Source: Sphingopyxis granuli NBRC 100800 (GTDB lineage Bacteria; Pseudomonadota; Alphaproteobacteria; Sphingomonadales; Sphingomonadaceae). Taken from it: DNA of 32,234 nt. The position numbers and the translations under genes were made by a program. Location of the stretch: the NCBI RefSeq assembly GCF_001591045.1, contig NZ_BCUA01000042.1, positions 1 through 32,234 on the forward strand. Reading direction: 5' to 3'. The stretch's first letter is position 1, and each line of letters begins with the position of its first letter. The notes beneath the pieces were generated by a model. That model made no database searches, was not told the DNA's origin, and worked only from the letters and a program-made list of their open reading frames with translations. This document shows, one piece after another, positions 1-9,034 of this stretch.

Positions 1-17
1 GCGCTGTACCATCTGGA

Positions 18-35
18 CCCCGGCTTTCGCCGGGG
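18..35. repeat. REP-like hairpin at window start
   Basis: Perfect 7-bp stem (CCCCGGC / GCCGGGG) with a TTTC loop. A truncated copy in the opposite orientation ends the window at 32221-32234. Further repeat-like sequence (cttgatccggggt) lies at 74-86 and recurs near 27941. The rest of 36-198 contains no gene that I can support. Confidence 0.7.
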
Positions 36-198
36 AACGGCTCCTGACTTGCCTGAAGGACATATATGCCGACTTGATCCGGGGTGACGAAATGGAAACG
101 GCGTGACTGCGGTGGCATCGCGGCACCTGTCCACCTTGCCCGACACGAACGAAATTGAGTCGATTCCTTCCGACGGCATCATGGTCTAGGACCGGCGG

Positions 199-1557
199 AT
201 GACCGTGCCAGCCGATGCCCCGATCCTGACCGCCGACGCGATGCGCGCCGCCGAGGCCGCGTGCGCGGCGGCGGGCGTGTCCCTGTCCGAACTGATGGAG
301 CGCGCGGGGGCGGCGGTGGCCGATGTCGCGTGGCGGATGGCGGCGGGCGCGCCGGTCCTGATCCTGTGCGGCCCCGGCAACAATGGCGGCGACGGCTATG
401 TCGCGGCGCGCCTGTTGAAGGCGCGCGGCGCGACGATACGGGTCGCCGCGCTGGCGCCGCCGGCCACCGATCTGGCCAAGGCGGCGCGCGCTGCGTGGGA
501 TGGACCGGTCGAGGCGTTCGCGCTCGATACCGCGCCCGCACCGCTGATCGTCGATGCGCTGTTCGGCGTTGGGCTGACGCGGCCGCTGTCGGACGAATGG
601 GCCACGATGCTGCGCCGTTTCGACGGCAGGCGCGTGCTGGCGGTGGATGTGCCGAGCGGGGTCGAGAGCGACGGCTTGCAGGACTGGCTGCCGCCGCTTC
701 CCGCCGCCGTGACGCTGGCGCTGGGCGCGCTCAAGCCCGCGCACCTGCTGTTGCCGGCCGCACCGGCCTGCGGACGCGTGCTGCTGGCGCCGATCGGGAT
801 CGATGCGGAGCGGCGGATGCGGACGCTGCCGCCCCTGCGGCCGGAGACGCCGACCGCCGACGCGCACAAGTTCAGCCGCGGCATGGTGCTGGTCCGCGCC
901 GGGCCGATGAAGGGCGCCGCCGGGCTTTCGGCCGCGGCGGCGCTGCGCGCGGGGGCGGGGTATGTGGTGCTCGAAGATGGCGGGCCTGCGCCGCTGTCGG
1001 CGATCATCGCCGAAGCGCCCGCGGCGTTCCGCGCGCGGCTGGACGATCCGCGCGTCGGCGCCATCGTCGTCGGTCCCGGCTTTCCGGAGAGCGATGCCCT
1101 CGCGGCGGCGGTCGGGGAGGTGCTGGACACCGGCAAGCCGCTGGTGCTCGATGCCGCGGCGATCGGCGCTGCGCTGCCCCGCCTTGGCAAGGACGCGCCG
1201 GCGGCGATCCTGACGCCGCACGAGGGCGAGTTCGCGCGCGCCTTTCCGGATCCGCGGGGCAGCAAGATCGAACGCGCGCTGGCGGCGGCGCGGCGGGCGC
1301 AAGCGGTGGTGATCTACAAGGGCGCCGACACCGTCATCGCCGCCCCCGACGGGCGCGTCGTGGCGGCGTGGCCGGGCAGCTCGTGGCTCGCGACGGCGGG
1401 GACGGGCGATGTGCTCGCGGGGGTGTGCGGCGCGATGCTGGCGCGCGGCGGCGATGCGTTCGACGCGGCGGTCGCGGCGGTCGGCTGGCATATCGCGCGG
1501 GCGCGCTCTATAGGCCGCGGCCTTGTTGCGGATGACCTGGTGAAGACTGCGAAATGA
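199..1557 (+). CDS. nnr: Bifunctional NAD(P)H-hydrate epimerase / ADP-dependent dehydratase
   Basis: Repairs hydrated NADH and NADPH in the cytoplasm: the N-terminal YjeF_N domain epimerises R- and S-NAD(P)HX, and the C-terminal ribokinase-like domain dehydrates S-NAD(P)HX using ADP. The 452 residues carry both domains. The epimerase dinucleotide loop GPGNNGGDGYVAARLL lies at about 58-73. In the C-terminal half are GPGF (about 293-296), LTPHEGEFAR and the nucleotide-binding AGTGDVLAGV (about 400-409). This is the usual length for the bacterial fusion. The start is the ATG at 199; no strong Shine-Dalgarno site is visible, so a nearby alternative is possible. The 3' end overlaps the next gene by 4 nt (ATGA), so the two are probably translationally coupled. 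Confidence 0.95.
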   Translation: MTVPADAPILTADAMRAAEAACAAAGVSLSELMERAGAAVADVAWRMAAGAPVLILCGPGNNGGDGYVAARLLKARGATIRVAALAPPATDLAKAARAAWDGPVEAFALDTAPAPLIVDALFGVGLTRPLSDEWATMLRRFDGRRVLAVDVPSGVESDGLQDWLPPLPAAVTLALGALKPAHLLLPAAPACGRVLLAPIGIDAERRMRTLPPLRPETPTADAHKFSRGMVLVRAGPMKGAAGLSAAAALRAGAGYVVLEDGGPAPLSAIIAEAPAAFRARLDDPRVGAIVVGPGFPESDALAAAVGEVLDTGKPLVLDAAAIGAALPRLGKDAPAAILTPHEGEFARAFPDPRGSKIERALAAARRAQAVVIYKGADTVIAAPDGRVVAAWPGSSWLATAGTGDVLAGVCGAMLARGGDAFDAAVAAVGWHIARARSIGRGLVADDLVKTAK

Positions 1558-2753
1558 GTGATGACAATCTGATCGTGCGCATCGCCGCGCGCGGCGACGG
1601 CGTGACGGGGGACGGCCGCCACGTCGCCGGCGGCGTGCCGGGCGACCGCGTCGCGGCCGACGGCGCGTTGGTGCCCGGCCCGCACCGCGCCGATCCGGTC
1701 TGCCGCCATTTCGGCCAATGCGGCGGCTGCCAGCTCCAGCATGTCGCCGAGGACGCGCTCTTCGCCTATGTCGGCGACCGGGTGGCGGGGGCGCTCGCGG
1801 CGCAGCAGGTGGCGGCGGATGCCATCCGTCCCGCGCTTCTGTCGCCGCCGCACGGCCGCCGCCGCGCGGCGCTGACCGCGCTGCGGGCGGGCAGGCGGGT
1901 CGCCATCGGCTTTAACGCCGCGCAGAGCAGCCAGATCGTCGACATGCGCGAATGCCCGCTGCTGTTGCCCGAGCTGTTCGCGCTCGTCCAGCCGCTGCGC
2001 CGGCTGCTCGAAACGATCGCGCCGCAGCGCCGGCCGGTGAAGGTCAAGCTGCAAAGGCTCGATCAGGGCGCCGAGGTGCTGCTGGAGGGCGTGCGCGCCG
2101 AGGGGCTCGATGCGGCGATGGCGTTGCAGGATTTCGCCGCGGCGCATCGGCTGGCGCGGCTCGCGATCGACCAGGGCGACGGGGTCGAGACGGTCTGGCA
2201 GCCCGAGCCTCCGACGATGCGCTTCGGTGCGATCGCGGTCGAGGTGCCGCCCTTCGCCTTCCTGCAGGCGACGGCGGCGGGCGAGGCGGCGCTGGTCGCG
2301 GCGGTGCGCGAAGCGATCGGCGAGGCGGGCGCGGTGGCCGACCTGTTCGCGGGCATCGGCACCTTTGCGCTGTCGGTGCAGGCGGGGCGCAAGCTCTATG
2401 CCGCGGAGGGCGCGCGCGACGCGCTGCTCGCGCTGACCGGCGCGGCGAACCGCGCGCGGGCGCTGGTCGCGACCGAGCACCGCGACCTGTTCCGCCGTCC
2501 GCTGATCCCGGCGGAGCTGAACCGCTTCGGCGCGGTGATCCTCGACCCGCCGCGCGCCGGGGCGGAAGAGCAGGTGCAGCAACTCGCGGCGTCCACCGTG
2601 CCCGCGATCGCCTATGTCAGCTGCAATCCCGCCAGCTTCGCGCGCGACGCGAAGCGGCTCGTCGCGGGCGGCTATCGCCTCGACTGGGTGCAGCCGGTCG
2701 GCCAGTTCCGCTGGTCCACCCACGTCGAACTGGCGGCGCGCTTCATGAAATAA
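1554..2753 (+). CDS. Class I SAM-dependent 5-methyluridine RNA methyltransferase (RlmD/TrmA family)
   Basis: Predicted to methylate C5 of a uridine in rRNA (RlmD/RlmC-like) or tRNA, using SAM and a catalytic cysteine. The 399-residue protein begins with a short TRAM-like segment. The [4Fe-4S] ligand set typical of RlmD follows as Cys50, Cys56, Cys59 and Cys134. The SAM-binding motif DLFAGIGTFALSV is at 263-275, DPPRAG at 331-336, and the nucleophile Cys357 sits in SCNPASFARD. The four iron-sulphur cysteines favour an rRNA enzyme over TrmA, but the exact target uridine cannot be read from sequence. It overlaps nnr by 4 nt and is followed by a palindromic repeat that may end transcription. Confidence 0.9.
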   Translation: MSDDNLIVRIAARGDGVTGDGRHVAGGVPGDRVAADGALVPGPHRADPVCRHFGQCGGCQLQHVAEDALFAYVGDRVAGALAAQQVAADAIRPALLSPPHGRRRAALTALRAGRRVAIGFNAAQSSQIVDMRECPLLLPELFALVQPLRRLLETIAPQRRPVKVKLQRLDQGAEVLLEGVRAEGLDAAMALQDFAAAHRLARLAIDQGDGVETVWQPEPPTMRFGAIAVEVPPFAFLQATAAGEAALVAAVREAIGEAGAVADLFAGIGTFALSVQAGRKLYAAEGARDALLALTGAANRARALVATEHRDLFRRPLIPAELNRFGAVILDPPRAGAEEQVQQLAASTVPAIAYVSCNPASFARDAKRLVAGGYRLDWVQPVGQFRWSTHVELAARFMK

Positions 2754-2756
2754 TCT

Positions 2757-2871
2757 CCCCTCCCGCAAGCGGGAGGGGCAGCGAGACTTACGAGCTTGCT
2801 CGTTAGTCGCAGCGGGGTGGACTTCTGCCCCGTCGCTGCCCACCCCTAACCCCTCCCGCAAGCGGGAGGGG
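2757..2871. repeat. REP doublet (two identical 22-bp palindromes)
   Basis: Two exact copies of a 22-bp palindrome (10-bp arms CCCCTCCCGC / GCGGGAGGGG around AA) lie at 2757-2778 and 2850-2871. The 71 bp between them contain further inverted segments (GGCAGCGA near 2777 against TCGCTGCC near 2832). The element fills the gap between two convergent genes and could act as a bidirectional terminator, although no clear T-tract follows. Confidence 0.85.
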
Positions 2872-2876
2872 AATCG

Positions 2877-3311
2877 TCAATGCAGCACGAACCCCATAAA
2901 CGCATGCACGCACAGCGCGATCAGCACGAGGCTGGCGAGCGAAAAGACGGCGAAGCGCCACATCACCCGGTTCACCGTCGCCTGGATCAGGCTGTGGAGG
3001 ATGCGCAATCCGACATAGGCCCAGGCGAGCTGCGCGTTGAGCCCGCCGCCCAGGCCACCGACTGCGAGCGCCAGCGCGACGGCATAGAAGACCGTCGGCT
3101 GCTCCATCAGGTGGTTGTAGTTGTGCGCCTTCCACTGCACCTCGGCGGGCAGCACCTCGTCGAGATTCTTGCCGGTTCCGCCGACCATCTTCGCGGCGTC
3201 GATCTTCGCGCGGCTCATCGCGGGGATGCGCGTCGCGTACATCCACACCCACATGACCATCGACCACAGCGCGAGCGTCGCGACCGGTCCCAGTATCGCG
3301 TTCGTATCCAT
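2877..3311 (-). CDS. MAPEG family membrane protein (copy 1)
   Basis: A small integral membrane protein of the MAPEG superfamily (membrane-associated proteins in eicosanoid and glutathione metabolism). The 144 residues form about four hydrophobic helices: near 5-26, then around 70-88, 92-112 and 118-140. The motif HNYNHLMEQPTVFYAV and the following RILHSLIQATVNRV are diagnostic. Substrates of bacterial members are mostly unknown, and glutathione-dependent activity is only a family expectation. The ATG at 3311 has a strong purine-rich ribosome site (GGGGGGAAAG). It lies 12 bp downstream of a second MAPEG gene in the same orientation, and the two appear to be tandem duplicates. Confidence 0.9.
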   Translation of the reverse strand: MDTNAILGPVATLALWSMVMWVWMYATRIPAMSRAKIDAAKMVGGTGKNLDEVLPAEVQWKAHNYNHLMEQPTVFYAVALALAVGGLGGGLNAQLAWAYVGLRILHSLIQATVNRVMWRFAVFSLASLVLIALCVHAFMGFVLH

Positions 3312-3323
3312 GTCTTTCCCCCC

Positions 3324-3755
3324 TCAACCCAGCGTCGCGATGACGGCGAGCACCGACAGCGCCAGCAGGCACAGCGTCGACAGCGCGAAGATGGTGAAGC
3401 GCACCGGGACGCGGTTCACCGTCGCCTGCCACAGGCTGTGGACGATGCGCAGCACGACATAGGCCCAGGCGAAACCCTGCGTCAGCGCGGTGTCGCCGCC
3501 CGACAGGTGCAGGAAGACGATCACCGCATAGAAAAGCGTCGGCTGTTCGAGCAGATGCGTGTAATTGTGGGATTTCCAGTTGGTTACGGGCGGCAGCACG
3601 CCCTCCAGATCGACCCCGCGCCCGCCCGGCGGCGCGGTCTTGAGGTCGACGCCGGCCTTGGCCAGCGCCGAAAAGCGCGTCGTCGCGGTCCACAGCAGCA
3701 TGACGAGCGTCCACAGCGCGAGCACCGCGCCGGCCGCCAACAGATTTCCTGGCAT
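3324..3755 (-). CDS. MAPEG family membrane protein (copy 2)
   Basis: A paralogue of the adjacent MAPEG gene. It shows HNYTHLLEQPTLFYAV and RIVHSLWQATVNRV at matching positions and a similar four-helix hydrophobic profile. I chose the ATG at 3755 (product starting MPGNLLAAGAV, 143 residues). It follows a GGGGAAGGGG ribosome site, and the reading-frame extension upstream is arginine-rich and not membrane-like. The gene is first of the probable two-gene MAPEG unit and sits 92 bp downstream of the CoA transferase on the same strand. Its enzymatic role is unknown. Confidence 0.88.
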   Translation of the reverse strand: MPGNLLAAGAVLALWTLVMLLWTATTRFSALAKAGVDLKTAPPGGRGVDLEGVLPPVTNWKSHNYTHLLEQPTLFYAVIVFLHLSGGDTALTQGFAWAYVVLRIVHSLWQATVNRVPVRFTIFALSTLCLLALSVLAVIATLG

Positions 3756-3847
3756 CGCATTTCCCCTTCCCCGGCGGCGGGTCACGGCCCGGCCGTCCGG
3801 GGCGCGATGCTAGGGCATGCGGCGCGAGATGCAATGGGAAGCGCGCA

Positions 3848-5002
3848 TCAGCCCCTGTGCGCCGCGGCCTCGGCGCGGATCGCCTCTCCATCCTGGTCGA
3901 TCCGCGGCGCGAACCCCAGTTCGCCGGCCCGCGCAGCGCCATATTTCACCGGCGGTCGCATCTCGACGAAGCCGCCCGCCTCGGGATGCTCGCGGCGGCG
4001 GAAAAAGCCGGTCGCGGTCAGATGCGGATCGTCGCGAACCTCTTCCAGGTCGTGCGCGGCCATCGCGGGGATCGCGTTCTCGGCAAAGATGGCGAGCCAT
4101 TCGGCGGTGGTCTTTGCCGGCGTCCGCCGCGCGATCTCTTCGTAGATCAGCGTCATCTGCGTGCCCGCGGCCTTCGCGGCCGCATATTCGGGGCTGGTGA
4201 GCAGATCCTCGCTGCCGAGCAGTTCCATCAGCCGCGCGGTCGATGCGGGCGTATAGGGGACGATGGCGAGATGGCCGTCGGCGGTCGGGAAGGGCTGGCG
4301 CGCAGGATCGAGCTGGCGAGGATAGCCCGCCGGGCCGATCGGCGGGTCGAGCGTCGCGTCGCGCAGATGCTCGGTCAGCATGAAGGCGGTGAAGCATTCG
4401 AACATCGGCACTTCGACATGCTGGCCCTCGCCGGTCCGCAGCTTGTGGACCAGCGCGGCGAGGATGGCCTGCGCGCCGAACTGCCCCGCGACCTTGTCGG
4501 CGATCAGCGACGGGATATAGCGCGGGCGCGGATTGCCGTCGACGCGCGGCAGCAGGCTGGTGGTCCCGCTCGCGGCCTGGATGACGTCGTCATAGGCCTG
4601 AAGGTCGGCATAGGGGCCGTCCTGCCCGAACCCGGTGCCGTGGACATAGATGATGTCGGGCTTGATCGCCCTGCAGCTTTCGTAATCGAACCCGAGCCGC
4701 GCGATCGCCTTGCCGCGGATATTGTGGAAGAAGACGTCGGCGGTCGCGATGATGTCGGTCAGCACCGCGGCGTCCTCCGCCTGCTTGAGATCGAGCGCGA
4801 TCGAGCGCTTGCCGCGGTTCACCGTAAGATGGATCGACCCCATCGTCGGATCGGGCTTACCGGTGCCCAGATAGCGCGACACGTCGCCGAGCCCCGGCGT
4901 TTCGACCTTGATCACCTCGGCGCCGAGGTCGGCGAGCATCTGCGTCGCATAGGGGCCGAAGATGACGGTGGTCAGATCGACGATCCGGATTCCCTCGAGC
5001 AT
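3848..5002 (-). CDS. CaiB/BaiF (class III) CoA-transferase
   Basis: Moves coenzyme A between acyl-CoA and a free acid through enzyme-bound anhydride intermediates. The N-terminal motif GIRIVDLTTVIFGPYATQML, followed by ADLGAEVIKVE, is the family hallmark. The expected catalytic aspartate lies in SLIADKVAG, about residue 169, matching the position in formyl-CoA transferase. The length (about 384 residues) is normal. The start may be this ATG or a TTG two codons upstream (5008); the TTG is slightly better placed behind GGGGGC. The substrate cannot be assigned. It starts about 20-26 bp after the glutamate dehydrogenase stop and is probably co-transcribed with it, but no metabolic link is obvious. 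Confidence 0.92.
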   Translation of the reverse strand: MLEGIRIVDLTTVIFGPYATQMLADLGAEVIKVETPGLGDVSRYLGTGKPDPTMGSIHLTVNRGKRSIALDLKQAEDAAVLTDIIATADVFFHNIRGKAIARLGFDYESCRAIKPDIIYVHGTGFGQDGPYADLQAYDDVIQAASGTTSLLPRVDGNPRPRYIPSLIADKVAGQFGAQAILAALVHKLRTGEGQHVEVPMFECFTAFMLTEHLRDATLDPPIGPAGYPRQLDPARQPFPTADGHLAIVPYTPASTARLMELLGSEDLLTSPEYAAAKAAGTQMTLIYEEIARRTPAKTTAEWLAIFAENAIPAMAAHDLEEVRDDPHLTATGFFRRREHPEAGGFVEMRPPVKYGAARAGELGFAPRIDQDGEAIRAEAAAHRG

Positions 5003-5028
5003 GGCCAACTTCGCCCCCTTTTCGCCGA

Positions 5029-6501
<1,473 letters not shown>

Positions 6502-6591
6502 TTACCCGCGAACCGCGAAACCGTGCGGCAATCCGGATGGGGCGTAGAGCGGCGTGCCGTAAATCCGCATCACCCTGTTCTGCCGTTCGTG

Positions 6592-6695
6592 CTGAGCTTG
6601 TCGAAGCACCGCTCTTCTTCTTGCGGCGCCAAAAAGAAAGAACGGCCCCCTTCGACTGCCTTGCAGGCGCTCAGGACAGGCTTCGACAAGCTCAG
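6592..6695. repeat. 104-bp element with perfect 15-bp terminal inverted repeats
   Basis: The ends are CTGAGCTTGTCGAAG (6592-6606) and its exact reverse complement (6681-6695). The interior (6603-6648) is related, in inverted orientation, to 27888-27933 near topA. It has no coding capacity and looks like a non-autonomous, REPIN- or MITE-like dispersed element. Confidence 0.85.
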
Positions 6696-6822
6696 CGCCT
6701 GCCCCCGCGAAAGCGGGGGGCAAACGGTTCAGATTTAATGCTCGATGCTCCAATCACTCTGGATTGCTTCGCTGCGCCCGCATGACGAAGCGGGTCCGCC
6801 ATTCCATCGAACTCCGGCACCG

Positions 6823-6864
6823 CCAAAAGAAAAGGGCCGGCTCGCACATTGGCGAACCGGCCCT
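6823..6864 (-). terminator. Rho-independent terminator of the decarboxylase gene
   Basis: On the minus strand, GGGCCGG plus an imperfect TCGC/GCGA extension pairs with CCGGCCC and is followed by TTTTCTTTT. It begins about 25 bp after the stop codon of the PLP decarboxylase and is oriented to end its transcript. Confidence 0.88.
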
Positions 6865-6888
6865 GCAACTATCGGCGCGGCAAAGCGA

Positions 6889-8079
6889 TCAGAACAGCTT
6901 CGTCACTGTCGCCGTGCGGCGTTCGGGTTCGACCTCGCCGGTGTAGAGGCTGGTCATCGGCTCGTCGCTGACGACGTGGATTTCCTCGGCTCCGAAACCG
7001 TTGAACTTCGTCCGCATCGCGCAGCCATAGGCGCCGAGCATGCCGATCTCGATGAAATCGCCCGGCTTGACGTCGGCGGGCAGGTAGAAGGGTCCCGCCA
7101 TATGGTCGAGGTCGTCGCAGGTCGGCCCATAGAAGCTGAATGCCGCCAGTTCCTCGCTCGCCGTATCGCGCAGCAGCGTGACCGGAAAGCGCCAGCCGAC
7201 ATGCGCGGCGTCGAACAGCGCGCCATAGGCGCCGTCGTTGATGTAGAGCTCGTCGCCGCGGCGCTTTTCGACCCGCACGATCAGCGAGCTGTATTCGGCG
7301 GACAGCGCGCGACCGGGCTCGCACCACAGTTCGGCCGAATAGCTGATCGGCAGGCTTTCGAAGCTGCGGTGGATCGTGTCGAAATAGGCATCGAGCGGGG
7401 GCGGCTCCATGCCGGGATAGCTCGACGGGAAGCCGCCGCCGACATCGACGATGTCGACGGTGACCGACGCCGCGACGATCGCGGCGCGGACGCGCTCCAT
7501 CGCCTGCGCATAGGCGTGCGGGGTCATCGCCTGGCTGCCGACATGGAAGCAGATGCCGAGCGCGTCGGCGGCCTGACGGGTCGCCATCAGCAGTTCGGCG
7601 ACCTCGTCGGGCTCGGCGCCGAACTTGGCGGCGAGGCTCAGCTTCGAATGGTCGGACGACACGCGCAGGCGCACGAGCAGGTTGAGGTCGGCCGCGTTCC
7701 GGGTCGCGCGGACGATTTTCTCAAGCTCTTCCATCGTGTCGAGCGAGAAGGTGCGGACGCCGTGCTGCCAATAGGCTTCGGCGATTGCTTCCTCGGCCTT
7801 CACCGGATGCATGAAACAGAGCGTCGCCCGCGGCAGGGTGCGAGCCACCAGCCGCACCTCGGCGATCGAGGCGACGTCATAGTGGGTGACACCCGAATCC
7901 CACAGCAGGCGCAGCAGGTCGGGCGACGGATTCGCCTTGACCGCATACATGGTCGTGCCGGGAAATCGCTCGATGAAAAACCGTGCCGCACGCCGCGCGG
8001 CGTGCGGGCGGACAAGCGTGACCGGTTCGATCGGCGAAAGTGCCTGAATCAGCCCGTGGGCGCTATGATGCTGGTGCAA
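6889..8079 (-). CDS. Fold-type III PLP ornithine/lysine decarboxylase
   Basis: Decarboxylates ornithine to putrescine and/or lysine to cadaverine, the first step of polyamine synthesis. The 396-residue alanine-racemase-like barrel carries the PLP lysine Lys48 in YAVKANPS. The glycine loop DVGGGFPSSYPG is at about 212-223, EPGR at 254-257, and the ODC-type active-site motif GPTCDDLD at 318-325 has catalytic Cys321 and a substrate-contacting Asp322. Ornithine-versus-lysine preference cannot be decided from this. The only start that keeps the normal N-terminus is a TTG at 8079; no in-frame ATG occurs before the PLP-lysine strand. A terminator follows, so it appears monocistronic. It lies in the same neighbourhood as the carboxyspermidine genes at 11437-15307. 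Confidence 0.9.
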   Translation of the reverse strand: MHQHHSAHGLIQALSPIEPVTLVRPHAARRAARFFIERFPGTTMYAVKANPSPDLLRLLWDSGVTHYDVASIAEVRLVARTLPRATLCFMHPVKAEEAIAEAYWQHGVRTFSLDTMEELEKIVRATRNAADLNLLVRLRVSSDHSKLSLAAKFGAEPDEVAELLMATRQAADALGICFHVGSQAMTPHAYAQAMERVRAAIVAASVTVDIVDVGGGFPSSYPGMEPPPLDAYFDTIHRSFESLPISYSAELWCEPGRALSAEYSSLIVRVEKRRGDELYINDGAYGALFDAAHVGWRFPVTLLRDTASEELAAFSFYGPTCDDLDHMAGPFYLPADVKPGDFIEIGMLGAYGCAMRTKFNGFGAEEIHVVSDEPMTSLYTGEVEPERRTATVTKLF

Positions 8080-8236
8080 CTCAAGGGACCCCCAAAAAAT
8101 AAGTTAAACGACAAGAGCTGCCTTGCGGTTATTGGAAGTCCCCATGGGGCAGCGGAGGGCGCATATATGGTCGGGGGACCCCCATGTAAAGAGCGAATCC
8201 GGCTTGCCATGCGACGGGGCGGCCCGCAGTAACGCT
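8080..8236. promoter_or_regulatory. Divergent intergenic region with G/C palindromes
   Basis: This gap separates the divergent decarboxylase and GNAT genes and must hold both promoters. It contains GGGGGACCCCC (8173-8183), its partial copy GGGACCCCC (8085-8093, only 6 bp upstream of the decarboxylase start), CCCCATGGGG (8140-8149) and an AT-rich patch CATATATGG (8162-8170) that could be part of a -10 element. These are candidate operators or leader-RNA elements; function is inferred only from position. Confidence 0.4.
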
Positions 8237-9034
8237 ATGCGGTTTAGCGAAGGAAGCGGGGTAGACGCCGTGACGGAAGGTTCGACGCAGGCGAAGGGAG
8301 CGCCGCCGGAATTGCGGGCGGTCGAGCTGTCGCGCGAAACGGCGGCGCGCCGCCACGCGCTGATGGAGGCCTATGCCCACGACGTTTATATTCCCGCTTT
8401 CCCCGATGCGGTGATCCGCGAGGATCCGCGCTATTGGGTCGATCTGCTCGACGCCGCCGAGCCGCCGCCTCCGCCGCAGCCGCGAATCGAGGTCGTGCTG
8501 TTGCTCGACGCGGAGGACCATCCGGTGGCGGGCGTGACGATCGAATATTATCGCGCCGCCCGGATCGGTCTGCTCACCTATATCGCGGTCGCGGAGGGCG
8601 CGCGCGGCAAGGGAATCGGGCGCCGCCTGATCGCCGCGGCGCGCGCCTGGCTCGACCGGACCGCCGACGCCGCGACGCCGATGCTGGCGGAGACCGAACG
8701 CTATCAGGACGCGCATGACGATGCCGAGCGGGGCGAGACCGACCTTCGGCAGAAAAGGCTCGCGGGGCTCGGCGCGCGGATGCTCGATTTCGATTATGTT
8801 ATGCCGCCGCTGCGGCCCGAACTGCCGCCTTATCGACTGCACCTGATGTGTTTCCTGCGCGACGGCGAGGGGCGGGACAGCCTGCGCGCGCCGCAGGTCG
8901 CGGCCTTCCTGCGCGAACTGGCGGCAGCGCTCGGCGCCGACCTGGCGGCGCATGCCGACACGGCGGACATGATGGCGGCGCTGGAGACGCGCGACACCCT
9001 GCACCTGCTGCCGCTTCCGAGGGCGAAGGGATGA
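8237..9034 (+). CDS. GNAT family N-acetyltransferase
   Basis: A predicted acetyl-CoA-dependent N-acyltransferase. The acetyl-CoA pyrophosphate loop ARGKGIGRRLIAAAR is at about 122-136, preceded by the strand LLTYIAVAEG. At 265 residues it is longer than a minimal GNAT. The N-terminal part includes a proline stretch at about 76-82, and the C-terminal 100 residues have no recognised motif. The start is uncertain: ATG at 8237 is used here, and GTG at 8270 behind a purine-rich stretch is equally possible. It overlaps the next gene by 4 nt (ATGA), so the two products probably act together. Its substrate is unknown; the polyamine genes either side make an amine substrate conceivable, but nothing in the sequence proves it. 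Confidence 0.82.
   Translation: MRFSEGSGVDAVTEGSTQAKGAPPELRAVELSRETAARRHALMEAYAHDVYIPAFPDAVIREDPRYWVDLLDAAEPPPPPQPRIEVVLLLDAEDHPVAGVTIEYYRAARIGLLTYIAVAEGARGKGIGRRLIAAARAWLDRTADAATPMLAETERYQDAHDDAERGETDLRQKRLAGLGARMLDFDYVMPPLRPELPPYRLHLMCFLRDGEGRDSLRAPQVAAFLRELAAALGADLAAHADTADMMAALETRDTLHLLPLPRAKG

Noticed and set aside
1314..2861. Long antisense open frame (515 codons) opposite nnr and the RNA methyltransferase
   Set aside because: Arginine-rich, low-complexity translation with no motif; a typical shadow of GC-rich genes whose real frames carry clear domains.
2757..2871. CRISPR array from repeated 22-bp units
   Set aside because: Only two copies, each a full palindrome, with internally symmetric sequence between them; no cas genes in the window.
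6577..6785. Short open frames spanning the repeat-rich spacer
   Set aside because: They run through palindromic repeats, have no ribosome sites and give no recognisable protein.
8080..8236. speF-type leader RNA upstream of the decarboxylase
   Set aside because: The gap is short and I could not identify the conserved structure; only unassigned palindromes are visible.
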